From contig NZ_JAHEBC010000009.1 in NCBI RefSeq assembly GCF_024642405.1, forward strand, positions 1 through 32,899: a DNA stretch of 32,899 nt, written 5' to 3'. Of this stretch, positions 1 to 7,628 are shown piece after piece. Made by a program: the position numbers and the translations under genes. This DNA comes from Algoriphagus sp. (GTDB taxonomy: Bacteria > Bacteroidota > Bacteroidia > Cytophagales > Cyclobacteriaceae). Positions within the stretch are counted from its first letter, which is position 1. Each line of letters begins with the position of its first letter. Under the pieces are notes generated by a model. The model was not told where the DNA came from. It worked only from the letters and a program-made list of their open reading frames with translations, and searched no databases.

Positions 1-66
1 ATATTTTGTATTCGATTCTAGCTTTGGTAAATTTTAATTTTAAAACCCAAAAAAACCTCAAAATAA

Positions 67-1581
67 ATGTCTTCAAAAGACAAGTTAAATCGTAGAGAAT
101 TTATAGGAACTGCCGCAACAATTGCTGCCTCCTTTTCAATCGTACCTTCAAATGTTATTGCAGGACTCGGAAAAGTCCCTCCTTCTGATCAAATCACCGT
201 CGCGAACATTGGTTGTGGAACTCAAGGTCTACGCGAAATGGGAGGACTGTTGCTAAACCCAAATATCCGAGTGGTTTCAGTTTGTGATTCAAATAAATAT
301 ACGGAAGACTATATAGATTGGTCCCCCTATGGTATTCGAAACGATATTAGGGAAGTATTAGGAGATGATACCTGGTGGAAAAATGCCAAAGGAATTCCAG
401 GCGGAAGAGATGTAGGACAAGCTTATGTCGAAAAATATTATGCTAAAAACAGTTCTTCAGGAACATATAAAGGATGTACTTCTTACGAAGATTTTCGGGA
501 GTTATTTGCCAAAGAAAAAGGCATTGATGTAGTAAAAATAATGACACCTGATCATACGCACGCATCAATTGCGATTGCTGCAATGAATAACGGGGTCAAC
601 GTTGTTACGCACAAACCCATCTCCAATCGATTGATTGAAGGAAGAAAAGTCATTGAAAAGGCAAAATCATCCGGTGCTGTGACTCACTTGCTAGCGTGGT
701 CTGACCGACCGGAATATCGTCAGATCAAAGCTTGGATGGATGAAGGTTTAATTGGAGATTTAAAAGAAATCCATAATTGGTCCTACCGTCCTGTTTGGCA
801 ACAATGGACAAAGCGACCAACTGATACCCCTCCAATACCAAAAGGGTTTAACTGGGATTTATGGTTAGGTCCTGTTCCTGATATGAACTATCACCCAAAT
901 TATACAAATAACGTCTTTAGAGGATGGTATGAATTCGGAGGAGGCTCTATTGCTGATATGGGCCATTATAGTTTGTTTCCTTTATTTGAAACATTGGGAA
1001 TAAATCAATCTCCAATTGCTGCGAAAGCATTTGGAACTACTACCCGAGAAGAAGTCGATCATGTCTATCAGTGGGTAGAAAATGATGTTGCCTTTCCTGC
1101 TAGTTGCATGATCAAATGGAGCTTTCCCAAGCAAGCCAGTTTACCTGAATTTGATTTGTTTTGGTATGATGGAGGCATGAAACCTTTTGCTCCCGAAGAA
1201 TTGGAAATAGACGGAAAAGATACCCCTGAAGAAGGACTAATGCTTGTTGGAACAAAAGGAAAAATATTAGGAGGATTTAGAGGAGAAAATCCTGTATTAA
1301 TTCCTGAAAGCAAAATGAAAGAAAGACCTTCTTCTGAAATAATAAATTCAAGAGAGGTTGATCGAAAAACAGATATGTGGGTGGATGCAGTGAAAGCTAA
1401 GCAACAAACTCCTGGAAGTTTTATTAGAGCTCAAACCATTACAGACACTATAAATCTTGGTGCAATAGCACTAAGAGCTAAGAAAAGAGTAGAATTTGAT
1501 GCTTCTATACCAAAAATAACTAATGATGAATCAGCTAATAATTTCCTGAGTAGGGAATACCGAAAAGGATGGGAAATTTGA
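67..1581 (+). CDS. Tat-exported Gfo/Idh/MocA family oxidoreductase
   Basis: Probable NAD(P)-dependent sugar or polyol dehydrogenase of the Gfo/Idh/MocA family, 504 aa. The N-terminus carries a twin-arginine signal (NRREF, Arg9-Arg10, then a hydrophobic stretch to about residue 33), so export by Tat with cofactor bound is expected. A Rossmann fold begins near residue 43 with a GxGxxG-like stretch (IGCGTQG), followed by PDHTH at 161-165 and HKP at 182-184. In most of the family the last motif is EKP; the lysine is kept here (Lys183) but the glutamate is replaced by histidine. The length of about 500 aa fits the large secreted subgroup common in Bacteroidota and Planctomycetota. It lies 50 nt before a Tat-exported TIM-barrel isomerase, suggesting a shared periplasmic carbohydrate role. 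The substrate cannot be read from sequence. Confidence 0.9.
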   Translation: MSSKDKLNRREFIGTAATIAASFSIVPSNVIAGLGKVPPSDQITVANIGCGTQGLREMGGLLLNPNIRVVSVCDSNKYTEDYIDWSPYGIRNDIREVLGDDTWWKNAKGIPGGRDVGQAYVEKYYAKNSSSGTYKGCTSYEDFRELFAKEKGIDVVKIMTPDHTHASIAIAAMNNGVNVVTHKPISNRLIEGRKVIEKAKSSGAVTHLLAWSDRPEYRQIKAWMDEGLIGDLKEIHNWSYRPVWQQWTKRPTDTPPIPKGFNWDLWLGPVPDMNYHPNYTNNVFRGWYEFGGGSIADMGHYSLFPLFETLGINQSPIAAKAFGTTTREEVDHVYQWVENDVAFPASCMIKWSFPKQASLPEFDLFWYDGGMKPFAPEELEIDGKDTPEEGLMLVGTKGKILGGFRGENPVLIPESKMKERPSSEIINSREVDRKTDMWVDAVKAKQQTPGSFIRAQTITDTINLGAIALRAKKRVEFDASIPKITNDESANNFLSREYRKGWEI

Positions 1582-1631
1582 TTTACAGTTTATGACAAAG
1601 TAATTTTTTATCCACTCAAAATATTAACAAC

Positions 1632-2579
1632 ATGAAAAACAGAAGAGAATTCTTAAAAACAGCAGGATTGGCATCTGCAGCTTTAGGAATAGGCTTACCA
1701 CAAATGAGCTTTACCACAAAAAAAGCCGACCCACTTTTCAAAATATCTCTTGCAGAATGGTCCTTGAACAAAGCCCTTTTTGCTGGAAAAATTGACCATC
1801 TTGATTTTCCTATTTTGGCAAAAGAACATGATATTGATGCCGTAGAATACGTAAATCAATTTTTTAAAGATAAAGCACAGGACATGGCTTATCTCCGGGA
1901 AATGAAAACCCGAGCAGAAGGAGAAGGCGTCACTTCTGTTTTGATCATGTGCGATGGAGAAGGAATGCTGGGAGCTGCTACTCCGGAGGAAAGAAAGCAA
2001 ACGGTAGAAAATCATAAAAAATGGGTAGAAGCGGCAAAATTCCTAGGCTGTCACGCCATTCGGGTTAATGCTTATTCTGCTGTACCTTGGAGTACCAACC
2101 CATCAGACGCAAAGACGGCCATGGATATTACTAGCTCTGGCTTAAGACAACTTTGTGAATTTGCAGATGACTTTGACATCAATGTGATCATAGAAAATCA
2201 TGGAGGATTTTCCAGCAATGCAAAATGGCTTGCTGAAATGATCAAAGAAACGTCGCATCCGAGAGCAGGCACATTACCAGATTTTGGAAACTTCCGTATC
2301 GCAAATGAAAATGACAAAAACATTTCTTATGACTCCTACCGTGGGGTGGATGAACTGATGCCATATGCTAAGGGAGTCAGCTTTAAACCAGTGGTCTGGG
2401 ACGATGCAGGAAAAGAACATCCTCTTGATTATACAAGAATGATGAAAATTGTTTTGGCTCATGACTTCCACGGCTATGTAGGAATCGAGCACGGAGTAGA
2501 AGGCAGAGAATGGGAAAGTATTTTTGAAATCCGTCGAGGTCTTGAAGACGTCCGGAGGACGCTAGAAGCCGAAGGATAA
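1632..2579 (+). CDS. Tat-exported sugar phosphate isomerase/epimerase-like TIM barrel protein
   Basis: AP-endonuclease-2-type TIM barrel protein (xylose isomerase-like superfamily), 315 aa, probably a sugar isomerase or epimerase. The N-terminus has a twin-arginine signal (KNRREFLKTAG, Arg4-Arg5, then a short hydrophobic core ending near residue 28). Candidate metal ligands are Glu188 in IIENHGG, Asp217 in PDFGN and Glu286 in GIEHG, which follow the usual strand-end spacing of the superfamily. It follows the Gfo/Idh/MocA gene by 50 nt on the same strand and is closed by a strong terminator at 2593-2626, so the two probably form one transcript. Such oxidoreductase-isomerase pairs are common in Bacteroidota carbohydrate metabolism. 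The exact substrate is unknown. Confidence 0.87.
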   Translation: MKNRREFLKTAGLASAALGIGLPQMSFTTKKADPLFKISLAEWSLNKALFAGKIDHLDFPILAKEHDIDAVEYVNQFFKDKAQDMAYLREMKTRAEGEGVTSVLIMCDGEGMLGAATPEERKQTVENHKKWVEAAKFLGCHAIRVNAYSAVPWSTNPSDAKTAMDITSSGLRQLCEFADDFDINVIIENHGGFSSNAKWLAEMIKETSHPRAGTLPDFGNFRIANENDKNISYDSYRGVDELMPYAKGVSFKPVVWDDAGKEHPLDYTRMMKIVLAHDFHGYVGIEHGVEGREWESIFEIRRGLEDVRRTLEAEG

Positions 2580-2592
2580 AACCTTAGACACA

Positions 2593-2626
2593 GGGATTCA
2601 GTAATAGGTATTGAATCCCTTTTTTT
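2593..2626 (+). terminator. Rho-independent terminator after the isomerase-like gene
   Basis: Perfect 8-bp stem GGGATTCA (2593-2600) / TGAATCCC (2612-2619) with an 11-nt loop, followed directly by seven T (2620-2626). It lies 13 nt past the isomerase stop codon and ends just before the VOC gene, so it should close the two-gene transcript. Confidence 0.85.
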
Positions 2627-2637
2627 AAACCCAATAG

Positions 2638-3000
2638 ATGAAAACAGAATTTTTAGCTACAATTCCAGTTTTGCCTTCCAGTGATATCGAAAGAGATCTG
2701 CAATGGTATGAGGAGAAACTTGGCTTTAAGAAAATCTTTGGGGACTCCATGTATGTTGGAATTCATTTGAAAAATGTTTGGCTTCATCTTCAATGGCACG
2801 CAGACACACCTGAAGACCCTCTATTAGGCGGTTCTGTAGCAAAAATTTTTGTTAAAAACATAGAACCCTATTTCAACAAGCTAGTTGCAAAAGGAGTCAT
2901 TCCAAAAGATAAATTGAGAAAAGACACTCCTTGGGGTACCCATGAATTTGGAATTTATGATTTGAACAATAACTCCATCTTTTTTGTGGAAGATGTGTAG
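2638..3000 (+). CDS. VOC superfamily (glyoxalase/bleomycin-resistance-like) protein
   Basis: Small 120-aa protein of the vicinal oxygen chelate fold. One beta-alpha-beta-beta-beta module is visible at the start (IPVLPSSDIERDLQWYEEKLGFK), and a second half ends in FGIYDLNNNSIFFVE. The motif of a tyrosine-containing helix followed by LGF and the C-terminal 'D-x-(N/D)-x-N-x-(I/L)-x-F-x-E' ending are typical of bleomycin-resistance/glyoxalase-like members. Length is normal for a single-chain VOC protein that dimerises. No export signal is seen, so it is likely cytoplasmic. It stands alone between a terminator and a 367-nt gap. Whether it binds a metal, and what substrate or toxin it handles, cannot be told; function is assigned at fold level only. 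Confidence 0.8.
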   Translation: MKTEFLATIPVLPSSDIERDLQWYEEKLGFKKIFGDSMYVGIHLKNVWLHLQWHADTPEDPLLGGSVAKIFVKNIEPYFNKLVAKGVIPKDKLRKDTPWGTHEFGIYDLNNNSIFFVEDV

Positions 3001-3231
3001 GAAAAAATTTATTTCTCGTATTAAAAATAATTTGATTATCCGAAATGTAGCCAGTTGACTTATTTTCTTTACTTGATGGGTGGGAAGACCGATGACCGAA
3101 GTAGCCTCAATGCTAGTGTTTACCATATAATAAGTGGCTTTAGCTTTTGATTAGTCAATGATAACATTGCCTATATTCAGATAGAAAGTTTTTTTTTAAA
3201 TCAATCTTGATCTAGGTATTTTTTTTACTAA

Positions 3232-3257
3232 TTAATAAGTTAATTTTGACTTATTAA
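3232..3257. repeat. Perfect 9-bp inverted repeat, possible operator
   Basis: TTAATAAGT (3232-3240) and its exact reverse complement ACTTATTAA (3249-3257) are separated by 8 nt (TAATTTTG). The arms flank the candidate -33 box TTTTG at 3244-3248, so the palindrome sits where a repressor could block the promoter of the NmrA-like gene. It has no following T-run, which argues against a terminator. The region is AT-rich, so chance cannot be excluded. Confidence 0.4.
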
Positions 3258-3277
3258 AATCTCTTTATAAATATTTG
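3244..3277 (+). promoter_or_regulatory. Candidate Bacteroidota-type promoter of the NmrA-like gene
   Basis: TTTTG at 3244-3248 followed after 21 nt by AATATTTG at 3270-3277, a 7-of-8 match to the Bacteroidota -7 consensus TAnnTTTG. Transcription would begin near 3283, giving a leader of about 85 nt before the ATG at 3368. Assigned by pattern only. Confidence 0.35.
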
Positions 3278-3367
3278 AAATGCCAGCCTTCGGCAAACCG
3301 TCTGAAGGAAAAATGCTTTTCTCCCAAAGCAATAGACATTATTTTATCAAATTTTATAAAGAATCAA

Positions 3368-4012
3368 ATGAAAACTTTCAATACAATTGCCGTCATTGGC
3401 GGGACAGGAAAATCAGGGACTTATCTAGTAAAAGAGCTATTAAGAAGAGATTATAATGTTCGATTATTAGTCAGAAATCCAAAAAAGGTTCCAGATTTTA
3501 AAGAAAAAGTAGATGTTATATTTGGTGATGCTAGTAGCAAAAGCCAAATTCATGAACTTCTCAAAGGCGCTGACGCAGTAATTAGCTGTCTTGGTTTGGG
3601 AATACCCTTGAGCTCAAAAACCATTTTTAAAGAGACTACTGAAAATGTAGTTAATCTCTTAAAAGCCAGAAATAAAAGCCGATATATTATTCTTTCAGGG
3701 CTCCATGTAGATACTGAAATGGATCAAAAAGGAGATAATACAAAAGCTGCCACCGCATATATGTATTCCAATTATCCAGTATCTACCCAAAACAAACAAG
3801 ATGAATATGAATTGTTAAGGGATTCCAATATTCAATGGACCTTGGTAAGATCATCTTATATAGAATTGACCGATCATAAATCTGAATATTGCAATTCTAT
3901 TGTTGATTGCCTTGGCCAAAAAATTTCAGCATCGAGTTTAGCTGAGTTTCTCGTTGACCAACTTGAATCTAACGAGTATTTAAAAAAAGCACCATTTATT
4001 TGGAATAAGTAA
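3368..4012 (+). CDS. NmrA-like / atypical SDR NAD(P)-binding protein
   Basis: Rossmann-fold protein of the atypical short-chain dehydrogenase (NmrA / NAD(P)H-binding) group, 214 aa from the ATG at 3368. The nucleotide-binding motif is GGTGKSG at residues 11-17, followed by the basic stretch LVRNPKK typical of NADP-preferring members and by 'VIFGDAS', the usual step before the second helix. I prefer the ATG at 3368 over an in-frame TTG at 3275, because MKTFNTIAVIGG places the first beta strand normally and the upstream 31 residues look non-coding. A perfect 12-bp hairpin follows the stop. Related proteins act as NAD(P)H-dependent reductases or redox sensors; the substrate is not predictable. 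Confidence 0.85.
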   Translation: MKTFNTIAVIGGTGKSGTYLVKELLRRDYNVRLLVRNPKKVPDFKEKVDVIFGDASSKSQIHELLKGADAVISCLGLGIPLSSKTIFKETTENVVNLLKARNKSRYIILSGLHVDTEMDQKGDNTKAATAYMYSNYPVSTQNKQDEYELLRDSNIQWTLVRSSYIELTDHKSEYCNSIVDCLGQKISASSLAEFLVDQLESNEYLKKAPFIWNK

Positions 4013-4015
4013 TAA

Positions 4016-4047
4016 ACAAATGGCGTGGGAATTCTCACGCCATTTGT
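4016..4047 (+). terminator. Hairpin after the NmrA-like gene, probable terminator
   Basis: Perfect 12-bp stem ACAAATGGCGTG (4016-4027) / CACGCCATTTGT (4036-4047) with an 8-nt loop, starting 4 nt after the stop codon. The stem is very stable, but only a weak T stretch follows (CTTG), so it may work inefficiently as a terminator or serve mainly to protect the mRNA 3' end. Confidence 0.6.
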
Positions 4048-4126
4048 CTTGAAAACTGGGAAATCTTCAAAACGAGGTTTCTACAACTAAAAAAGATAAA
4101 AACAAAGATTATAATGTACCTCTCAG

Positions 4127-5005
4127 ATGAACTTTAAATCATCATTTTTGGTAAATAATTATGTAATAGTTTTATATATGTTATATCAGGGTCCGTCTCA
4201 GGAGTTTCTAAGAATAGAGTCTATAACTTCAAGTAACTGCAGTTTTTTGAAAGAGATCGTGCCTTCAGCTCAAACATTAATTTGGATTTTAGAAAAATCT
4301 GAGCTTAAAATAGATGGCAAATTGTACTCTTTCCATGAGGATGAAGTTATCTGCCTAACTGAATTCCATCAGGTAGAAATTATTAACATCAGGAAAGCCA
4401 GGTTGGTTAGGTTCAATCGACCATTTTTCTGTATCCTCGACCATGATTCAGAGATAGGATGCAAAGGAATTCTTTTCTTTGGATCCTCCCAATTACCAAT
4501 CATCACGCTTTCAGATCCTGAAAAAGAAAAACTAGAAACGCTTTGGAACATTTTCTATATGGAAATTCAAGAAACGAGGGACAGCTTTCAGCTAGAAATG
4601 CTTCAAATGTTACTGAAAAGATTATTAATTATTTGTACAAGGATTTTTAAAAAACAGAAAAACTACAACTCTTTGAATCATAAACAAACAGACCTGATAA
4701 GAGAATATAATTTTTTAGTAGAGAAACACTTTAGGGAGAAAAGATCCGTGACCGATTATGCAGAGATGCTAAACAAATCTCCAAAAACGATTGCAAATTT
4801 ATTTTCCAAATTAGGTGCCAAATCACCACTGAGTTTTATTCAAGACAGAACGATGCTAGAAGCCAAAAGAATGCTTAGCTATACAGATAAACCTGTAAAA
4901 GAAATTGGTTATGATTTAGGATTCGAGGACATTCAGGCTTTTAGTAGATTTTTTAAAAATATAGAAGGCATCTCCCCCTCAGAATTTAAAGATTCCTATA
5001 AGTAG
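4127..5005 (+). CDS. AraC family transcriptional regulator
   Basis: DNA-binding regulator, up to 292 aa. The last ~100 residues form an AraC/XylS double helix-turn-helix: first HTH around SVTDYAEMLNKSPKTIANLF, second around PVKEIGYDLGFEDIQAFSRFFK, ending in the family signature GISPSEF. The N-terminal ~170 residues look like a cupin-type sensor (LKIDGKLYSFHEDEVICLTEF). No membrane segment is present. A second in-frame ATG at 4178 (MLYQGPSQEFLRIESI) is an equally good or better start, since residues 1-17 look unlike a folded N-terminus. The next gene, 104 nt downstream on the same strand, encodes an AhpD-like CxxC protein and is the most likely target. Confidence 0.88.
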   Translation: MNFKSSFLVNNYVIVLYMLYQGPSQEFLRIESITSSNCSFLKEIVPSAQTLIWILEKSELKIDGKLYSFHEDEVICLTEFHQVEIINIRKARLVRFNRPFFCILDHDSEIGCKGILFFGSSQLPIITLSDPEKEKLETLWNIFYMEIQETRDSFQLEMLQMLLKRLLIICTRIFKKQKNYNSLNHKQTDLIREYNFLVEKHFREKRSVTDYAEMLNKSPKTIANLFSKLGAKSPLSFIQDRTMLEAKRMLSYTDKPVKEIGYDLGFEDIQAFSRFFKNIEGISPSEFKDSYK

Positions 5006-5109
5006 GGAAAAATTGCCAATAACTTGGGAATAATTGATTAACCTAAAGGATACATTCCCCTCCATCTTTGTATTGTAATTTTATTTAAACCACAAGAAAC
5101 AGTACAAAA

Positions 5110-5658
5110 ATGAAAGATTTCAAAGTTCCAACAAGAGAAGAAGTAAGCCCTAACAACCAGGCGATTTTTGATCAACTAAACAAAGGACTAGGATTTGTTC
5201 CAAATCTCTATGCTTATTTTGCTAAAAACGAAACCGCTTTAAGTGATTATTTGAATTTGCAGAACAGAAAATCCACACTGAAAGCTAAAGAGCGTGAAGT
5301 GATCAATTTAGTGGTATCACAGGTAAATAATTGTAGGTATTGCCAATCAGCACACACTGCATTAGGAAAAATGAATGGATTCTCTGAAGATCAGATTCTA
5401 GAAATAAGAGGAGGTGCTGCATCTTTTGATCCGAAATTAGATTCCTTAGCAAAATTCACCCAGTCCGTTACCATCAATCGGGGTAAGGCAAGTCAAAATG
5501 CAAAAGAAGCTTTTTTTGCCGCCGGTTATTCTGAAGCAAATCTGATCGACGTAATAATCGTTATTGGAGACAAAATTATATCTAATTACATCCATAATTT
5601 AACGGGTTTTGAAATCGACTTCCCGATCGCTCCAGAACTTGTAGAAATAGAAGACTAA
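5110..5658 (+). CDS. AhpD-like / carboxymuconolactone decarboxylase family protein
   Basis: Alkylhydroperoxidase-like protein of the carboxymuconolactone decarboxylase fold, 182 aa. The redox centre is Cys75-x-x-Cys78 with His82 (NNCRYCQSAHTA), the AhpD-type CxxCxxxH arrangement, preceded by the conserved helix KEREVINLVVSQVN. The N-terminal LGFVPNLYAYFA is typical of the peroxidase-related subgroup. The keeping of both cysteines and the histidine favours peroxidase or disulfide reductase chemistry over ring-lactone decarboxylation. No signal peptide, so cytoplasmic. It follows an AraC regulator, a pairing that suggests induction by an electrophile or oxidant, though no operator is identified. 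A clear terminator follows the gene. Confidence 0.88.
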   Translation: MKDFKVPTREEVSPNNQAIFDQLNKGLGFVPNLYAYFAKNETALSDYLNLQNRKSTLKAKEREVINLVVSQVNNCRYCQSAHTALGKMNGFSEDQILEIRGGAASFDPKLDSLAKFTQSVTINRGKASQNAKEAFFAAGYSEANLIDVIIVIGDKIISNYIHNLTGFEIDFPIAPELVEIED

Positions 5659-5679
5659 ACCAAATGTATTCACCGAACT

Positions 5680-5703
5680 AGCCAGAGAAATCTGGCTTTT
5701 TTT
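5680..5703 (+). terminator. Rho-independent terminator after the AhpD-like gene
   Basis: Perfect 7-bp stem AGCCAGA (5680-5686) / TCTGGCT (5691-5697) closed by a stable GAAA tetraloop, running into seven T at 5697-5703. It lies 21 nt after the stop codon and before the next VOC gene. Confidence 0.88.
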
Positions 5704-5730
5704 ATGCCTTGATCCTAGTAACTTTAATCT

Positions 5731-6120
5731 ATGAAACAACAACTAGGACAAATTTCCATTTTAGTTAATGACTATGATGAAGCCATTGCATTTTATTCCA
5801 AAACGCTAGGTTTTGAATTGTTGGAAGACACACAATTATCTGAAACAAAACGATGGGTTAGGGTCTCCCCTCCTGGATCAACTTGCCATTTATTACTTGC
5901 AAAAGCAGCAAATGATACTCAGGAATCCCAAGTAGGCTTTCAATCAGGTGGTCGTGTCTTTCTGTTTCTTTACACAGATGATTTTTGGAGAGATTATAAT
6001 ATATACACTGAAAGAGGAGTGGAATTTATCCGTGAACCTAGTGAAGAGGAATTTGGGACGGTTTCTGTTTTTAAGGATCTCTATGGGAATCTTTGGGATT
6101 TGATCGAACCTAATAAATAA
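5731..6120 (+). CDS. VOC superfamily protein (glyoxalase-like)
   Basis: 129-aa vicinal oxygen chelate protein. The first module begins GQISILVNDYDEAIAFYSKTLGFEL, the standard strand, helix and 'LGF' signature; the second ends VSVFKDLYGNLWDLIEP, where the glutamate of the last strand is the usual metal-ligand position. The position of the first metal ligand in classical glyoxalase I is occupied by glutamine (LGQI), a replacement seen in many members. It is not closely similar to the VOC protein at 2638, so the two are not recent duplicates. It starts 28 nt after a terminator and precedes the Deg-like protease by 68 nt. The substrate is unknown. Confidence 0.85.
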   Translation: MKQQLGQISILVNDYDEAIAFYSKTLGFELLEDTQLSETKRWVRVSPPGSTCHLLLAKAANDTQESQVGFQSGGRVFLFLYTDDFWRDYNIYTERGVEFIREPSEEEFGTVSVFKDLYGNLWDLIEPNK

Positions 6121-6168
6121 AAATTTTTGAAATCCATAATTGCAAAAAAAATTGTCATTGAGGCGGTA

Positions 6169-6187
6169 TTTTGTTTATTTAACAAAA
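6169..6187 (+). repeat. Short inverted repeat directly before the protease start codon
   Basis: TTTTGTT (6169-6175) and AACAAAA (6181-6187) form a perfect 7-bp inverted repeat with a 5-nt loop, ending one base before the ATG at 6189. It is AT-rich and weak, so an mRNA hairpin at the start codon is possible but uncertain. Confidence 0.3.
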
Positions 6188-6188
6188 C

Positions 6189-7583
6189 ATGACAAAGACT
6201 AAACGTAAGCTTTCCGATGTCGCCAGGCAGATGATGAGCGGTGTTGTTCAAATTCAAGTAGAAGGTTACATTGAAGAGGATATTCAATCCATTTTGAATC
6301 CTTCGATTAAAATCCCTGGTACTTGGTCTGGCTCGGGATTCTTTGTGAAATATAAAGATCTTGAAGGCTACATTGTAACCAATGGTCATGTTGCTAGGAA
6401 TGCTGTCAAGATTGAAATCAGTTCCATGCTAACTAGCGAAGAACGATTCGAAGCAGAAGTTGTCGGGATGGTAAAACAGCTAGAACCTGATGTTGCTCTG
6501 ATCAAAATAAAAGAGAAAGAGCTGCTTCGGTTTAAAAAATTAGCCATCCAACCGATAGAATACTTGGAATTAAGGGAAGGAACTGGCCCATCGCGCGGGG
6601 AAGCAATCAAAGCAATTGGATACCCAATGGGAATGATAGAACCAAATATTACCGGTGGTGAGATCACTAATTTCATCTCAGGATCGGAATATACCACAGA
6701 ACGATTTGTAACTAATGCAGCGATCAATCCCGGAAACTCAGGTGGTCCAAGTATAAGCGAAGACGGAAAGGTAGTTGGTCTAAATACAGCCGTGATGATT
6801 GATGCTGAAAACATTGGTTTTATCACACCGGCAAGTTTTGTTAAGATAATCATCGAAAACCTACTGCTACTTAACGAACCTCACTTTGCAGACATTGGTG
6901 GCAAATTGCAGAAAAATGCCAATAACTTTAATCCTTTATTAAAGCAGCCACAAGCAAAAGGAGTGATCGTCTCCAAGGTTATAGCAAAAGGTTTTCTTGA
7001 AGCAGCTAAAATTAAATCTCGTGACGTAATTCTCTCCATAAACAAAGTAGAATTTGACCGGCATGGAATCGTGATAGGTAAGGAAGGTCTGTATAGACAT
7101 AAAAATATTTATGATGTAATGAAGCTAGTACCTATTGGAGAAGAAGTAGAAATTTCTTACTTGAGAGACGGTGTAATGAAAAAGACCAAAGCTCATGCAA
7201 TGCGAAATCCCGAAAAAGGTATTATTTCTAATCCAATCTTAAGTGAAAGAAGATACCTTGAAGTATTTGGAATGATCATTCAACCTCTTAGTTTTGAGAT
7301 CATCCAAGCGATTCAGGAGATTGATTCATATGCACAAATCGAATTACTTCAAACCATAGATCAGGATAAACCGATGTTAGTCGTAACCCATATCTATTTG
7401 GGAACACAAGCAGATGAAATGGAATGGCCACTTGGTGAACTTATTGTCAAAGCCAATGACCAGGAAATCCATACGCTTAACGAGTTAGAAAAAATTATCG
7501 AAAAGAATAAAGGGGGTTCTATACTCTTGGAATGTCTAAATGGGACTATTGGTTATTTTCAAGAAAACAGCAAGAGTAGCTGA
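6189..7583 (+). CDS. S1C trypsin-like serine protease with PDZ, Deg9/Deg2-like architecture
   Basis: Trypsin-fold serine protease of the DegP/HtrA (S1C) family, 464 aa. The catalytic triad is visible: His67 (VTNGHVA), Asp101 (PDVALIKI) and Ser184 (NPGNSGGPS). A first PDZ domain spans about 258-335 (GVIVSKV ... DVILSIN ... ISYLRDG) and a degenerate second PDZ about 395-455. The inter-PDZ segment EVFGMIIQPLSF resembles the corresponding stretch of plant Deg9/Deg2 proteases more than bacterial DegP/DegQ. No signal peptide or transmembrane segment precedes the protease domain (MTKTKRKLSD...), so a cytoplasmic location is likely, unlike periplasmic DegP. It stands between a VOC gene and a lipoprotein amidohydrolase, neither an obvious partner. 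Native targets are unknown. Confidence 0.9.
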   Translation: MTKTKRKLSDVARQMMSGVVQIQVEGYIEEDIQSILNPSIKIPGTWSGSGFFVKYKDLEGYIVTNGHVARNAVKIEISSMLTSEERFEAEVVGMVKQLEPDVALIKIKEKELLRFKKLAIQPIEYLELREGTGPSRGEAIKAIGYPMGMIEPNITGGEITNFISGSEYTTERFVTNAAINPGNSGGPSISEDGKVVGLNTAVMIDAENIGFITPASFVKIIIENLLLLNEPHFADIGGKLQKNANNFNPLLKQPQAKGVIVSKVIAKGFLEAAKIKSRDVILSINKVEFDRHGIVIGKEGLYRHKNIYDVMKLVPIGEEVEISYLRDGVMKKTKAHAMRNPEKGIISNPILSERRYLEVFGMIIQPLSFEIIQAIQEIDSYAQIELLQTIDQDKPMLVVTHIYLGTQADEMEWPLGELIVKANDQEIHTLNELEKIIEKNKGGSILLECLNGTIGYFQENSKSS

Positions 7584-7628
7584 CCTTTTCAATATTAAAA
7601 AAATCAAGTTTAGGTATAACAAAGCCCA

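Larger units (their letters stand above)
3001..3367 (+). other. Gene-free spacer with short repeat, palindrome and promoter candidate
   Basis: Gap between the VOC gene and the NmrA-like gene. No convincing coding sequence is visible on either strand. It holds a short degenerate direct repeat around 3086-3101 (GACCGAT then GACCGAA), T-runs near 3190 and 3220, a perfect 9-bp inverted repeat at 3232-3257 and a promoter candidate at 3244-3277. No clear terminator for the VOC gene is present. A longer reading frame for the NmrA-like gene could open with TTG at 3275, but that codon lies inside the candidate -7 box, so I place the gene start at 3368. Confidence 0.5.

Noticed and set aside
19-26. TAGCTTTG, a perfect -7 match before the first gene
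   Set aside because: The matching -33 region would lie at or beyond the window edge and cannot be judged.
3086-3101. GACCGAT/GACCGAA as start of a CRISPR or tandem array
   Set aside because: Only two short units occur and there are no spaced direct repeats; no cas genes in the window.
3275-3277. TTG start for the NmrA-like gene
   Set aside because: It lies within the candidate -7 box and would add 31 residues without homology before the nucleotide-binding strand.
5063-5070. CATCTTTG as -7 box of the AhpD-like gene
   Set aside because: The closest TTG (5034-5036) is 26 nt away, outside the accepted spacing; regulation by the AraC protein could explain a poor -33, but this is not demonstrable.
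6386-6853. 155-codon open frame on the minus strand
   Set aside because: Antisense to the protease domain containing the catalytic triad; shadow of a real gene.
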